Below are positions 12,771-24,955 of a stretch of DNA of 64,000 nt, in pieces. Source of the stretch: Artemia franciscana (lineage: Eukaryota; Arthropoda; Branchiopoda; Anostraca; Artemiidae); NCBI RefSeq assembly GCF_032884065.1, contig NC_088881.1, positions 13,667,260 through 13,731,259 of the forward strand. The letters are read 5' to 3'. Position 1 is the stretch's first letter. Each line of letters starts with the position of its first letter. The notes under the pieces are model-generated. The model had not been told where the DNA came from. It did no database searches and was given only the letters and a program-made list of their open reading frames with translations. The translations under genes were made by a program, and so were the position numbers.

Positions 12771-13891
12771 TTGCTTATCATGGACAATTGGAATACCAGT
12801 ACGCTTTATTATTGCCCAGCTTTGAATTTTGCTCAGCACAATCTCGATGAGGGGTTGGACCATCAGTCTATTGTGAAATACGCTAGTGATTTTTTCCCGT
12901 ATGAAGATGTTCTTGGAGCTAAGAAACTTTTATATAGCAATTGCTTCCCAGATGAGCCTATACCTCGTCGTTCGGGACCCAGTGCTAAGAATAGTTCATT
13001 GTCGGACATTATCGCTACTCTTTCTCGCTGCTCTGCAGTAAATATTGATATTCCAGAGTTCTCGATCAAATCCCTCTCTGAAGTCCCTAGTATTCTGGCG
13101 TCAGCTTATTCTATCCTTACCGCCAAAGTCAACAGGTGCCTTGATCAGTTAAAATCACCTGCTCACCTCAATAGTCCAACAACGTCTATAAATAGTTCTT
13201 TGGTCTCAGATAGTAAGGGTACTAATCACAAACCCTCGTACGCCGTTGTTCTTAAATATCCGCCTCCAGAACTAAGAGACCCCGTTTCTCGCAAGGAAAA
13301 GCTTGATTCTTTCGCCGGACATGACGGTATTGTGTCGGTAAAGTTCGATCCGGTAAGGAAAAGATGGGTTGTTGTTACGCGGGATAAAGTTTCCACCAAT
13401 TCTCTTGCGGCATCTGGTGTTGCGAGCTATCCAAATATTCTTGCTAAAGTGATTGATTGCAAACCTCTCGGAGTAATTAGGGGACTTCCCGATAGTGTTT
13501 CTAGCAGCATACTCATCTCCATTATTCCTGGTCTTGTTGAGGCCAGCCAGATTGGCTCTTCTCAATATTTCGTTTAGAGTTCCTTGATTCCGCTGCACTA
13601 AAATCTGTCATCGCTACACGTCTGCGCTTGGGTTACGAGTCTTTTAAAATATCGGAATACAAAGAATTGCCCAGACGGTGTCTTAGATGCCAAAGTATCC
13701 ATCATTCGTTAGCTCACTCCCCATGTGCCCCGAATGAGATGAAGTGCTCTAAATGTTCTGGATGCCATTCCAATACTAAAGACAATCCTTGCTTAGATGC
13801 TCCGAAATGTGCCAACTGCGGCGAAGCTCATGTTTCCTATAGCATGAATTGCCCAGTGATAAAAAGCACTCTGAACTCTGCTCCAAAATGA
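12771..13891 (+). pseudogene. Non-LTR retrotransposon ORF1 (gag-like, zinc knuckles), frameshifted
   Basis: The first frame runs 12771-13577; the likely start is the ATG at 12780 (MDNWNTSTLYY). Its N-terminal part is unrecognised and Ser/Pro-rich. The part around 13230-13577 (SYAVVLKYPPPELRDPVSRK through PLGVIRGLPDSVSSSIL) resembles the RRM-like region of Jockey/I-type ORF1 proteins. The frame breaks near 13577. A second frame at 13628-13891 gives clustered Cys/His motifs: CLRCQSIHHSLAHSPC, CSKCSGCHSNTKDNPC and CANCGEAHVSYSMNC, i.e. three CCHC-type knuckles that bind nucleic acid. ORF1 products package element RNA. Confidence 0.75.
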
Positions 13892-14552
13892 ACCAAGCCA
13901 CTATTTTAAGTTTTGCTTCTCTTAATATTAACGGCACAAAAGACAAACACTTGTTAATTAATGATATTAGTCCATGACATAGTGTTCTTGCAAGAACATC
14001 TTTTGACTAAATCAAACGTTTCTAGCCTGAAATTATCTTCTGTCCACCATTTTTTTCGCAAGAGGCCAAGAAAACTAGAGGCCGCCCTTCCGGTGGCCTA
14101 GCAATTTTTTTCCGTTTCCCAACAAAGTCCTCTGTGATTCATTGTGATGATAACAGCTTAGCGATTCAATGTGACAGTACTGCCTTTATAAGCGTTTACT
14201 TACCTTGCGATCGACGTTCTATAGCATCGTTCACATCTTTCGCTAAATGTTGCTCCAGTTTAAGTCTCTACTCGAAAGTCTACGTTTGAAATACCTAAAT
14301 TGGGTTTTAGCTGGTGGCCTTAACTGTGACATTCTTGGTACCTCCGATAGATCAATCCTCTTGATAGAATCACTTCCTAGCATATATCACGTCGCAGTTA
14401 AGAGCCTCCCACTCACGTATATTCATAACAGAGGCTTTTCAAAATCGAACCTGGATCACGTGATCTCTTCCAGTTCTAGCTTAATATCATCGATTGTCCG
14501 GGTGGACGAAGAGAAGATTGATGACAATCACCTTATTGTAATTTAGCTGTAA
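13888..14552 (+). pseudogene. Non-LTR ORF2, APE-type endonuclease domain, decayed
   Basis: An ATG at 13888 overlaps the end of ORF1 and starts MNQATILSFASLNINGTKDK, a typical endonuclease N-terminus. Several frame breaks follow between about 13970 and 14245. The readable end at 14247-14546 contains LNWVLAGGLNCDIL (usual form W.IAGDFNCD; the catalytic Asp is Gly here), LTYIHNRGFSKSNLDHVIS and DNHLIVI (usual SDHLPI). The domain would nick the target DNA for target-primed reverse transcription. This copy lacks key residues. Confidence 0.7.
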
Positions 14553-14553
14553 T

Positions 14554-15976
14554 TTGTCCTGTGAGCTATCTGGCAAAACACTTTCGGCTCAGCCGAAGTG
14601 GTATCCGAAGTTGAATTGGGATCGTGCTAATGTCCCACTATACCTTGCTACGCTAACTGCTTTACTGTCGACCGTAAAAGTGCCATATCACCTGCTGCAA
14701 ACGTCAGTTTCCTCGCCTTCAAGTAGAGTTCACCTAAATTTCTATTATTGTCAAATCGTCCATTGCCTTAAATCAGCTTCCAAAGCTGCAGTGCCTGTGG
14801 ATAAAGTTAGGATTGGTATTAGAAAGCCTAATTGGAAAGTTGATCCTGAAGTAAAACGTGCTAAGCAAAACGCCAAATTTTGGCTACGTATGTGGATATC
14901 ATGTGACCGGCCATCTTCCGGAACTGCTTTCTCTGTGAAACAAAAGTGTAAACTTGAATATAAGGCCAGTTTGAAGAGGGCAAGCTTGAATGCATGGCCA
15001 GGCCCCACCGATAAGGCCTCCTGGAATAAGGTTATTAATAGTGAGAAATGTTCCCCTCTACCCTATCTTGTCTCCAGCTAGCTAATTTTGTTGATCATTA
15101 TAAGCGTGTGTTCAGTGTATTTAATAGTTTTCTTCAGTCTTTTTATTATAAGCTGCTTAAACCGCTTTTACTATATCGTCTCCTGCAGGCTCATGTCCAG
15201 CCTGTAGCAATATCTGAAATTCGCCGGGCTTTAAGAAAAATTAAGCGTTCAAATAGCCTTGATGGTGGCGGCCTTTCTTACCGATTTTTTGCTTATGACT
15301 GTCCTGCTCTACTTAACCATCTACAAATATTTTTCCAGTCTTGCTTAGCACAGTCGCTTGTTCCTGATAGTTTTCTTTGTGGCCGTGTAACGTCTATTCA
15401 AAAGCAAGGCAAGGACCCCACGTCATGTGTGAATTATCGTTCCATTACAGTATCGTGGTTCTTAAGTAAGTTGCTTGAACATTTGTTACTACCAGAAATT
15501 GAGTCGAATTGTGATTTTACGCCTTTTCAATTTGGTTTTCGGAAAAGTTTCGGTTGCTCCCATGCACATCATGTTTTAAGCCGACTCATGAAAGATGCCG
15601 TAAAAACTAAAATGTCTTTATACTGTCTTACTGTTGATATTTCTGGAGCTTTCGACAATATTGTGCACTCTCAGGCTCTATTTTCCCTTGCGTCTTCAGG
15701 TGTTAATCCTTCCGTACTAAGTTTATTGTCTTCTTGGTATTCAAAGTCTAAAATTCAAGTTACCTGGAATGGCCAAATATCTGACCCGGTAAAAATTAAT
15801 AAGGGGGTTCGGCAAGGTGCCGTATTGTCTCCTAGTATATTTAAATGCGTGCTTGCATCGTGCCTGCGTCCCCTTAGAAGTTCTGTTTTTTACGGTAATA
15901 CTGGTTTGTCTTCTATTGCATATGCAGATGACGTTCTTCTTGTTGCCCGGACTCGCCGTGGATTGCTTTTCTATCA
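14554..15976 (+). pseudogene. Non-LTR ORF2, linker and reverse transcriptase, cut off after the YADD motif
   Basis: The linker (14554-15081) is followed in another frame (15048-15995) by the RT domain. Visible motifs in order: IRRALRKIKRSNSLDG; VNYRSITVSWFLSKLLEHLL; FQFGFRKSFGCSHAHHVLS; motif A LTVDISGAFDNIVHS; motif B KGVRQGAVLSPSIF; motif C IAYADDVLLVA with the catalytic YADD intact. A few residues later, near 15976, the element ends abruptly where another repeat begins, so the thumb and the C-terminal domain are missing. The family is Jockey/CR1-like by motif style; exact clade unknown. Confidence 0.8.
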
Positions 15977-16738
15977 AGTTTTCAATAAAGCATAAATGGC
16001 ACAATCAGCTTTTGATCTTTTACGGCTAGGGGAGGGGGCTTTGACTCTTTTTCGACTCTTTTTCGAGTTTGTCTCCTTTTCTCAACTCTACTTTTTAAAA
16101 CAGCAAAAAAACTTCAGCGTAAAGAGCGGGGCGTTGAGGAGGAACAACCACTTTCATATACGGAGTAATTTCTGTTCTTTTAAGTTTTAATGTCGCTCCT
16201 TACTTTCAGTTAAAAAAACTTGTTTTTTTATTTAATTTCTGAACGTTTTTGAATTAATGCATGTTTTGATTTTGGCTCTCCGCACATGAATAATTAAAAC
16301 AAAATTTGCAATCTAATTTTTTTTTTGACTGAATCGGTTTCTCTTAGTTTTGATCGGACAATTTTGAGAAAAAAGGAGCGGGTGAGGAGGCCTAGTTGCC
16401 CTCCAATTTTTGGTTACTTAAAAAGACAAGTAGAACTTTTATTTTTTACGAATGTATTTATCAGTAAAAAATATACGTAACTTACGAATTAACTTACGTA
16501 ACAAACTTCTATATTCGCATGTTTTTATTACGTATATGAGTGGTTTTGCCCCCTCGTCAATATCTCGCTCTTTACACTTACGTAACGAACTTCTATATTC
16601 GTATGTTTTTATTACGTATATGAGGGGTTTCGCCCCCTAGTCAATATCTTGCTCTTTACACTAAAGCTTAAATTTTGACCCAATTCCTTAAGAATAACCC
16701 CTGAATCACAAAGGCCGTAGAATATAATTTTCCCTTGA
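15977..16738 (+). repeat. Composite repeat copy, partial (boundary block, F arm, L, F2)
   Basis: It starts with a block shared almost base for base with 21632-21694 (AGTTTTCAATAAAGCA ... GCTAGGGGAGGGGGC). Then come the end of an F hairpin (to about 16215), an L module (AATTAATGCATG, then GGAGGCCTAGTTGCCCTCC; to about 16445) and an F2 module (about 16450-16738, with the phrase ACGTAACGAACTTCTATATT present twice). F2 is cut near 16738, where the ORF1 fragment starts. Confidence 0.7.
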
Positions 16739-16739
16739 A

Positions 16740-17697
16740 ATGTCTATTGAAGGAGGAGCAAGCTCTCTGTTTTTAGAAGAAATTAATTTCAAGTTGGGCC
16801 TAATGCCTCGCTTGACTGAGACATCCGAAAAGACGCTTCCGGAAGTTCTAACTAAAGTTACTTCAGTTGAAATCCAATTAGCTGCCATAATTGTGAAATT
16901 GGCAGGAAATGCACGAGCTAATGAAAAGATGAAAAAGGAAATCGAGTTATTGAGAAAGTATTTAAGTGCAACTAGTCATTGCTCAGAACTTTCCTCCCAT
17001 TAATACGGCAGCGACTACTCTGAAAGAAGAAATTCTTAAAACTCTGAATAAGTACATACCCAATTTAGGCCTTTCCCGCTATGACGTGAAAGATGTCTTT
17101 AGAAACCGTTCTGGCCCAGTTGTATTAAAGCTAAATTCAGTTGAAACTTGTGGTATTATTTTGAGATCTAACCCTCTATTGAAGAGAAGTAGGATATCAG
17201 CAGCTCCAGATTACACCCAAAGGCAAAGGAAGCACGCAAGCATTTGAAATCGGTCTTAAATGATACCCTTTCTAAGCACCACCAAGTAAAGCTGAGGGGA
17301 TAAAAATTGCTTATAGACGGCAAAATGTTTATTTTTGACTTAACCTCCAAGTGGTGAAAGAGGTAGTATCCAACAGGGAAAACGTTAAGTCAAACTGACA
17401 GAATAGAGAAACGTTAGCAAAAAGAAATAATCCGGTTGAATCAGTGGCATAAAGAATGGACTTTTTCGAGGATTGTATGTATCAAAAATTCTGAGAGCGA
17501 TGCCGAAACAATGGTGGAGCTCAATATAAAAGATCCTTCACAACAACTCTCCTAAAGCGCACCAAGGCCTACTGAAAAAAACTAGAAAATTTCCTAAGGC
17601 TACGAATAATATTGAAAAAAGAGTTAGAAAAGTTAGTGAAATCATTTGTCCAGAAGACAAGAACCGTTGTTACATTCGGAATGTTGTGAGAAGAGAA
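16740..17697 (+). pseudogene. Fragment of a second non-LTR family, ORF1-like protein
   Basis: Two overlapping frames (16740-17003 and 16966-17247) join by a frameshift into one protein-like sequence. The first has coiled-coil character (VEIQLAAIIVKLAGNARANE, KMKKEIELLRKYL). The second reads INTAATTLKEEILKTLNKYI, then LGLSRYDVKDVFRNRSGPVV, LKLNSVETCGIILRSNPLLK and ISAAPDYT. A coiled coil followed by an RRM-like domain with an SxDxT-type end is the L1-like ORF1p layout. A further frameshift near 17215 restores AKEARKHLKSVLNDTLSKH. It may belong to the same family as the RT fragments at 19.3-21.6 and 50.0-52.4 kb; that link is inferred only. Confidence 0.55.
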
Positions 17698-19322
17698 ATC
17701 AAACAGTTCGTGGTAACGAACTGTAGTAAGGAGCGACCCGGCTCAATAGTAACCAAACTCTAAAAAATTGAATTTTGATATCGATAGCTACATCAAAAGA
17801 ATCGCATTTTAATGCTGATTTTAAATATATAAGTTTCATTCAAGTTTAGTCTAACCCATCAAAAGTTACGAGCCTGAGAAAATTTACCTTATTTAGGAAA
17901 ATAGGGGAAAACACCCCCTAAAAGTCGTAGGATCTTAACGAAAATGACACCATCAGATTCAGCGTATCAGAAAACCTTACTGTAGAAGTTTCAAGCTCCT
18001 ATCTACAAAACTGTGGAATTTTGTATTTTTTGCCAGAAGACAAATCACGGATGCGTGTTTATTTGTTTGTTTTTTTGTTTTTTTTTTTTTTCCCAGGGGT
18101 CATCGTATCGACCAAATGGTCCTAGAATGTCGGAAGAGGGCTCATTCTAACGGAAATGAAAAGTTCTAGTGCCCTTTTTAAGTGACCAAAAAAATTGGAG
18201 GGCATCTAGGCCCCCTCCCACGCTCATTTTTTTCCGAAATTCAACGGATCAAAATTCTGAGATAGCCATTTTGTTCAACATAGTCAAAAACCGTAGTAAC
18301 TATGTCTTTGGGAATGACTTACTCCCCCACAATCCCTGGGGGAGGGGCTGCAAGTTACAAACTTTGACCAGTGTTTACATATAATAATGGTTATTGGGAA
18401 GTGTAAAGACGTTTTCAGGGGGATTTTATTTTGTTTGGGGGTGGGGCTGAGGAGAGGGGGCTATGTTGGAGGATCTTCCCTTGGAGGAATCTGTCATAGG
18501 GGAAGGCGAAGGATTTTCTAGCATTACTATAAGAAAACAATGAAAAATAAACATGAAAACGTTTTTTCAAATGAAAGGAAGAAGTAGCATTGAAACTTAA
18601 AACGAACAGAGATTATTACGCATATGAGGGGTTCTAAAAATACTTTAGCATAAAGAGCGAGGTATTTAGGAGGAGATAAATACCTTGCTCTTTATGCAAA
18701 AGTATTTTTAGTAATTTCAACTATTTATTCTACGGCCTTTTTGATTCAGGGGTCATTCTTAAAGAATTGGGACAAAACTTACGATTTAGTGTAAAGAGCG
18801 AGGTATTAACGAGGGTACAAACCCCCTCGTATACATAATAAAAACATAAGGTTATGAAAGTTTGTTACGTAAGTTAATTCTTAAGTTACGTATATTTTTT
18901 ACTAATAAAAACTTTCGTTAAAAATTAAAAGTTCTAGTTGCCTTTTTAAGTAGCCGAAAAATTGGAGGGCAACTAGGCCTCCTTCTCCACGCCTTATTTC
19001 TCAAAATCGTCTGATCAAAACTAAGAGAAAGCCATTTAGCCAAAAAAAGAATTAATATACAAATTTCATTTTAATAATTTATGTGCGGAGAGCCAAAACC
19101 AAACATGCATTAATTCAAAAACGTTCAGAAATTAAATAAAAAAAACTGATTTTTTTAGCTGAAAGTAAGGAGCGACATTAAAACTTAAAACGAACAGAAA
19201 TTACTCCGTATATGAAAGGGGTTGTCCCCTCCGCAATCCCTCGCTCTTTACGCTAAAGTTTGACTCTTTGCCACAATTCTACTTTTTTAAAAAATTAAAA
19301 GCTTTAGCTTAAAGAGCGAGGG
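17695..19322 (-). repeat. Composite repeat, inverted copy (T, C, F2, L, F order on plus strand)
   Basis: The left edge is the T-module end (ATCAAACAGTTCGTGGTAAC). T runs to about 18380, C to about 18560, F2 about 18570-18880 (two arms around TTTGATTCAGGGGTCATTC), L about 18900-19140 and F about 19150-19322. F stops inside its second arm, exactly where retrotransposon coding sequence starts. Frames in this stretch are not genes. Confidence 0.8.
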
Positions 19323-21566
19323 ATGAAAATTGGAGTGATTTTGTTTTGCTCCCTGTGAAGGAAAAGGATTATGATTTGGGAAGAGAAGTTTCGTCAGAAG
19401 AAATTAGGAAAGTTGTCAGGAATATGAAAGGAAGGTCTGGACCAGGAACAGATGGAATACCAGCAATTTTGTTAAAGAGGTCACTTAATGTGATATTATC
19501 TGTGTTAGTTTGCATATTTAATAGAATTATTAATGATGGATTATGGCCTTCTGCATGGAGGACACCGATAATGGTACCTATATTTAAAGGGGAGTGCCAG
19601 GGATCATGAGAGTTATAGGCTGATAGCTTTAGCTCCTATACTTAGCAAAATCTTAGAGAAAATTTTAGATAGCCGGTTAAATAATTTGCTAGAGGGTATT
19701 GGAGTAATGAAAGAAGAACAGGGAGGCTTTAGAAAATGCTATAGTACTACGGATAGTGTTTATTTTAAGTGGATTAATTGAAAAGTATGGATCAGGAAAA
19801 AATAAGTTATATGTTGCATTTTTGAACTTAAGAAAAGCGTTTGATAATGTCAATATAGTTCTGCTTAAAAAAACCTACAAAATGTGGGGCTACCTTCAAG
19901 TTTCATTCGTTTGGTTGCAAGTATATATTTTGAAAATGGTGCAATAGTAAGAGTATGTGGGTTGGGTGTTTCAAGGTCTTTTAAAGTTAAGAAAAGAGTA
20001 AAGCAGAAAAGCGCCTTGTCACCCCAACTTTTTGGTCTTTTTTTTAATGATATTGTTGAATTTTTTGCAAAAAAATGGGCTCCAACAGTGAGATTAGGTA
20101 ATAGAAACTTCTCAGTGTTGTTGTTTGCGGATGACATTGCTATAGTGGCGAATTCGGCAAATAATTTACAGAAGCTCCTGGATTTAACAGATGATTATCT
20201 AAAGATGAAGTCCCTGCAGGTAAATGTTCAGAAGTCAAAAGCGATTAGATTTAACAAGAGGAATGATAAATGGAAGGTAAATTTTGGTTTAATGGGGAGG
20301 AGATACAAGTTGTGGAAAAAATTAAGTATCTTGGATATATTTTTGAAAGTAATGGAAGATGGAATTCTCATATAAAGGAAACGTTAAACCGAGGAAGAGC
20401 AGCAATGTTTACAAATTTCCGGAATAATATAATGGGAATAAAAAATTTGTCGTTACATAAAAGGGTCTTTTTATCAAGAATAATACCCATTCTACATTAC
20501 GGAGCAGAGATATGGGGGCATGACAGAGTGGCTCAGTTAGAGATCATTCAATTAGGGTACTTTAAGAGATTGTTTGGGCTACATAGAATAACTCATTCCC
20601 AGTTTTTAAATGGTCATCTAGGTATATGGTCACTAAAAAATATAGATTAGTCAAAATGATTAAATTTTGGTTGAAAGTCGTTCAGTTACCAAGTGACAGG
20701 CTGCTTAAGGCAGCTTTTGAAGATTTACTCTCGCAGGGGAAAAAAAGATCATGGTCACTAAAAATAAAATACTTTTAAGACAAAACAGGGTTTTCGTTTG
20801 TTTGGAACAAAACGGGGTTTTCGTTTGTTTGGAAGGCCAACGGATATAAATACAAATTAGGAAAATAAGATTAAGACAGTACTAGAGAATCAAATGATTC
20901 AAAAATGGAGTGAGGAGATAAAAAAACAGAAACATTAAAGTTTTATAAGGATGTTAAGGTGGTTTATGGGCAGGAGTTCTACTTTAAACTGAATTTACCA
21001 GCTAGATATTTGACGCTGTGGATGCAGCTAAGGGCTAACTGCCTCCCAATTTAATGCAAGATCTATAAAATATTCTAAAGAAAGATGTTCCAATGAAGAC
21101 ACATATACTTGTCTGCTTTGCAGAGATAAAGAGGATTATTTAGTGCATTGCTTAAGCCAGTGCCAGGGGCTCTCTACAATAAGGGAAGGGATATTTGGAA
21201 ATAATCAGTTGATACTTCCAGGTGTCTTAAATAGTACGTCCCTCAGTTTATTTGTAGAGTAGCAAGGTATGTGGAAATTTTGTTAAATAAAAAATTATAA
21301 TAAATAAATATCTTAAAAAAATCTCAGTATAAAGTAAATGTAATGATTTATTTATGTCCTTTTCCGAGTATTAAGCGTTCTTTTCAATGACCTTTTTTTC
21401 AAGTATTAAGTACTAGCATTAGGTTAATGCAGTGTTTCATGTAAGCGTTTTATGAAGATCGCTGATCAAAGTTCATGTTATTTGTGTCTTTCGTTTATGT
21501 TGTTTGTACCATGTTCTTGGCTGTATATTTGGCTTTAAAATATACATCTATCTATCTATCTTTCTA
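19323..21566 (+). pseudogene. Non-LTR retrotransposon, 5'-truncated RT plus C-terminal domain and 3' end
   Basis: RT motifs in order: IRKVVRNMKGRSGPGTDG; SYRLIALAPILSKILEKIL (frameshifted); QGGFRKCYSTTDSVF; motif A-like LRKAFDNVN; motif B position KQKSALSPQLFG; motif C LLFADDIAIVA (catalytic FADD intact). It continues with KIKYLGYIFESNGRWNSHIK, FLSRIIPILHYGAEIWGHD and a terminal zinc motif CLLCRDKEDYLVHC near 21115-21155. At least four frameshifts or stops are present. The 3' end is marked by an AT-rich tail and an (ATCT)n run at about 21545-21566. The overlap with the minus-strand copy at 50.0-51.1 kb is near-identical by eye. It begins directly at a broken F hairpin. Confidence 0.8.
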
Positions 21567-21631
21567 TAGCGATTTTTTTTTTTACTTTTCGTGAATGTTT
21601 TGGAAGATTAACACACTCTGTTCAAACATAT

Positions 21632-22745
21632 CCAGTTTTCAATAAAGCACAAATGGCACAATCAGCTTTTGATCTTTCACTGCTAGGGGAGGGGGCCACA
21701 ATCGTTTTTTTAGTATTATAGTCACAATCCTATTTGTAGTATTTTTATTCGTTTTAAGTTTGAATTCAATAAAATTTTTTTTTTAACTGAATGTAAGGAG
21801 CGAAAGTAAGGAACAGAAATTACTCTGTATATAAAAGGGGCTGTTCCGTCTTCAACGCCTCACTCTTTACGCTAAAGTTTGACTCTTTCTCTCAACTCTA
21901 CTTTTTAAAATCGTAAAAAACTTTAGCGTAAAGAGTGGGGCGTTGAAGAGGGAACAGCCACTTTCATACGGAGTAATTTCTGTTCGTTTTAAGTTTTAAT
22001 GTTAATCCTTACTTTCAGTTAAAAAAAAACTTGTTCTCTGAACTCTTTTTAATTACTGCATGTTTTAATTTTGGCTCTCCGCACATGAATAATTAAAACA
22101 AAATTTGCATTTGAATTTTTTTTTTTGGGTTAAATTGCTTTCTCATAGTTTTGATCGGACGATTTTGAGAAAAAAAAGGAGCGGGTGAGGAGGCCTAGTT
22201 GCCCTCCAATTTTCGGTTGCTTAAAAAGACAACTAGAACTTTTAATTATTTACTAACGTATTTATCAGTAAAAAATACACGTAACTTACGAATTAACTTA
22301 CGTAACGAACTTCTATATTCGTATATTTTTATTGCGTATATGAGGGGTTTCGCCCCCTTGTCAATATCTCACTCTTTACACTTAGGTAACGAACTTCTAT
22401 ATTCGTATGTTTTTATTACGTATATAAGGGGTTTTGCCCCCTCGTCAATATCCTGCTCTTTTCACTAAAGCTTAAATTTTGACATTTTGAAATTTATTTT
22501 GACCCAAACCAGGGGTTATTTCTTAAGAAATAACCACTGAATCACAAAGGCCGTAGAATATGGTTGAAATTACTAAAAATACTGTAGCGTAAAGAGCGAG
22601 GTATTAGGAGGAGGTGAACCGCTAATATACATAATAATTTCTGTTCGTTTTAAGTTTTAATGCTGCTCTTTATTTTCAGTTGAAAATACTTTTTCATATT
22701 TATTTTTTCATTTTTTTTTTTTTTATAATGCTAGAAAATACTGCG
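21632..22745 (+). repeat. Composite repeat copy: boundary block, F, L, F2, start of C
   Basis: The boundary block (21632-21694) equals that at 15977. F hairpin about 21785-22030 (both arms carry CTTCAACG and CACTCTTTACGC variants), L about 22050-22250, F2 about 22255-22690, then the first bases of C. C is split by the minisatellite that follows. Confidence 0.75.
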
Positions 22746-23690
22746 CCAGAATCAAACTTTTACTGCTAGATATAAAAATAAAGAAGCATAGCTGCACATT
22801 CACTTTTACTGCTAGATATAGATATCAAAGATATAAATATAGATATAAGATATAGATATAAGATATAAGATATAGATATAAGATATAAGATATAGATATC
22901 AAACTTTACTGCTAGATATAAAAATAAAGAAGCATAGCTGCACGTTCACTTTTACTGCTAGATATAGATATCAAAGATATAAATATAGATATAAGATATA
23001 GATATAAGGTATAGATATAAGATATAGATATAGATATCAAACTTTTGCTGCTAGATATAAAAATAAAGAAGCATAGCTGCACATTCACTTTTACTGCTAG
23101 ATATAGATATCAAAGATATAAATATAGATATAAGATATAGATATAAGATATAGATGTCAAACTTTTACTGCTAGATATAAAAATAAAGAAGCATAGCTGC
23201 ACATTCACTTTTACTGCTAGATATAGATATCAAAGATATAAATATAGATATAAGATATAAGATATAAGATATATATATCAAACTTTTACTGCTAGTTATA
23301 AAAATAAAGAAGCATAGCTGCACATTCACTTTTACTGCTAGATATAGATATCAAAGATATAAATATAGATATAAGATATAGATATAAGATATAGATATAG
23401 ATATCAAACTTTTACAGCTAGATATAAAAATAAAGAAGCATAGCTTCACATTCACTTTTACTGCTAGATATAGATATCAAAGATATAAATATAGATATAA
23501 GATATAGATATAAGATATAAGATATAGATATCAAACTTTTACTGCTAGATAAAAAAATAAAGAAGCATAGATGCACACTCACTTTTACTGCTAGATATAG
23601 ATATCAAAGATATAAATATAGATATAAGATATAAATATCAAACTTTTACTGCTAGATATAATAATAAAGAAGCATAGCTGCACATTATTA
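22745..23690. repeat. Minisatellite, eight units of about 110-145 bp
   Basis: Each unit has a constant part (ACTTTTACTGCTAGATATAG and ATAAAGAAGCATAGCTGCAC) and a variable run of GATATA/TAGATATAA words. AAGAAGCATAG occurs near 22781, 22927, 23066, 23186, 23307, 23433, 23558 and 23667. Unit length differences come from the number of GATATA words. It lies within a C module of the composite repeat, where other copies have nothing comparable. Confidence 0.9.
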
Positions 23691-23869
23691 TAAAATAGAA
23701 AGGGAGTAATGTTAAACAAAATAGTGTGACCAGATCTACTTACTAAGTCAAAGATGTGTGAAAATTGAATCTGTGAATGCAAATACAAAGAGATCAAATA
23801 TACAAGGTTAATAAAAGCAGCTAGCCCGGCAATAGTTTCGGCTACCTTAATGGAAATTCTCTTCACCTA

Positions 23870-24503
23870 TGATAAATTCAGCCATGGAATAATCCTCGCA
23901 CATAATCCCCTCCCCTCAACCATTCCTTCCCCCAAATAAAAAAAAATCCCCCTGAAAACGTCTGTACACTTCCCAATAACCATTACTATATGTAAACACT
24001 GGTCAAAGCTTGTAACTTGCAGCCCCTCCCATGGGGACTCTGGGGGGAGTAAGTCGTCCCCAAGGACATAGTTATATTGTTTCTTGACTATGCTGAATAA
24101 AATAGCTGTCTCAAAATTTTGATCCGGGGACTTCGGAAAAAAATTTAGCGTGGTAGGGGGCCTAGGTGCCCTCCAAATTTTTGGTAACTTGAAAAGGGCA
24201 CTAAAACTTTTAATTCCCGTTAGAATAAGCCCTCTTGCAACATTCTAGGATCACTGGGTCGTAAGATTCTTTGACTTTTAGGGGGTGTTTCCCCCTATTT
24301 TCTAAAATAAGGCAAATTTTCAGAGGCTCGTAACTTTTGATGTGCAATACTAAACTTGATGAAAATTATACATTTAAAATCTGCATTAAAATACAATTCT
24401 TTTGATGTAAGTATTGGTATAAAAAAAAATCTGTTTTTTATAGTTTCGGTTACTATTGAGCCGGGTTGCTCCTTACTTCAGTTCATTACCACGAACTGTT
24501 TGA
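23870..24503 (+). repeat. Composite repeat: rest of C and T module
   Basis: Continues the copy interrupted by the minisatellite. T has an internal deletion (after CACTGGGTCGTAAGATTC) which is also present at 53115-53130, and ends at CCACGAACTGTTTG. Confidence 0.75.
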
Positions 24504-24770
24504 CTGAGTATTCAGTTTAGTTTTAAATCATTTTAGAATTTGTGTATGTTTCTATATCAGTATCTCTTACCTATATTTATGATATTATTACCTATTTTAA
24601 TTCCTGTTCATATTAGGTTTCATTTGTTCTTACATTGCTATTTGTGGTCATTTTATGTTTGAATTATTATACGAATTTATTTTTTGTCGTTTTATGTTTA
24701 ATATAATGCTATTCTTTTCTTTGAAAAACTTTTTTTTGAATGTTGTTAAAAAATTAATAATCAGAAATTA

Positions 24771-24955
24771 TAACAGTTCAAAATAGGGATGAAGCCTTTT
24801 AATCGACAGTGAAACCTTTAATCGACAAATATACAGTGTCCATCATCAGCAATTGCTGATGATGGACGCTATATATGTGTCTGAAATATCCAGTTAAAAA
24901 ATTTATATATGTTTCACTGTCGATTAAAAAGTTTCATCCCTATTTTGAACTGTTA
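24771..24955. mobile_element. 185-bp MITE with TA target-site duplication (copy A)
   Basis: Terminal inverted repeats begin TAACAGTTCAAAATAGGGAT and are flanked by TA on both sides (24769-24770 and 24956-24957), as for Tc1/mariner-type MITEs. A second inner pair is CGACAGTGAAAC/GTTTCACTGTCG. The centre is a near-perfect palindrome around CAGCAATTGCTG. Confidence 0.8.
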
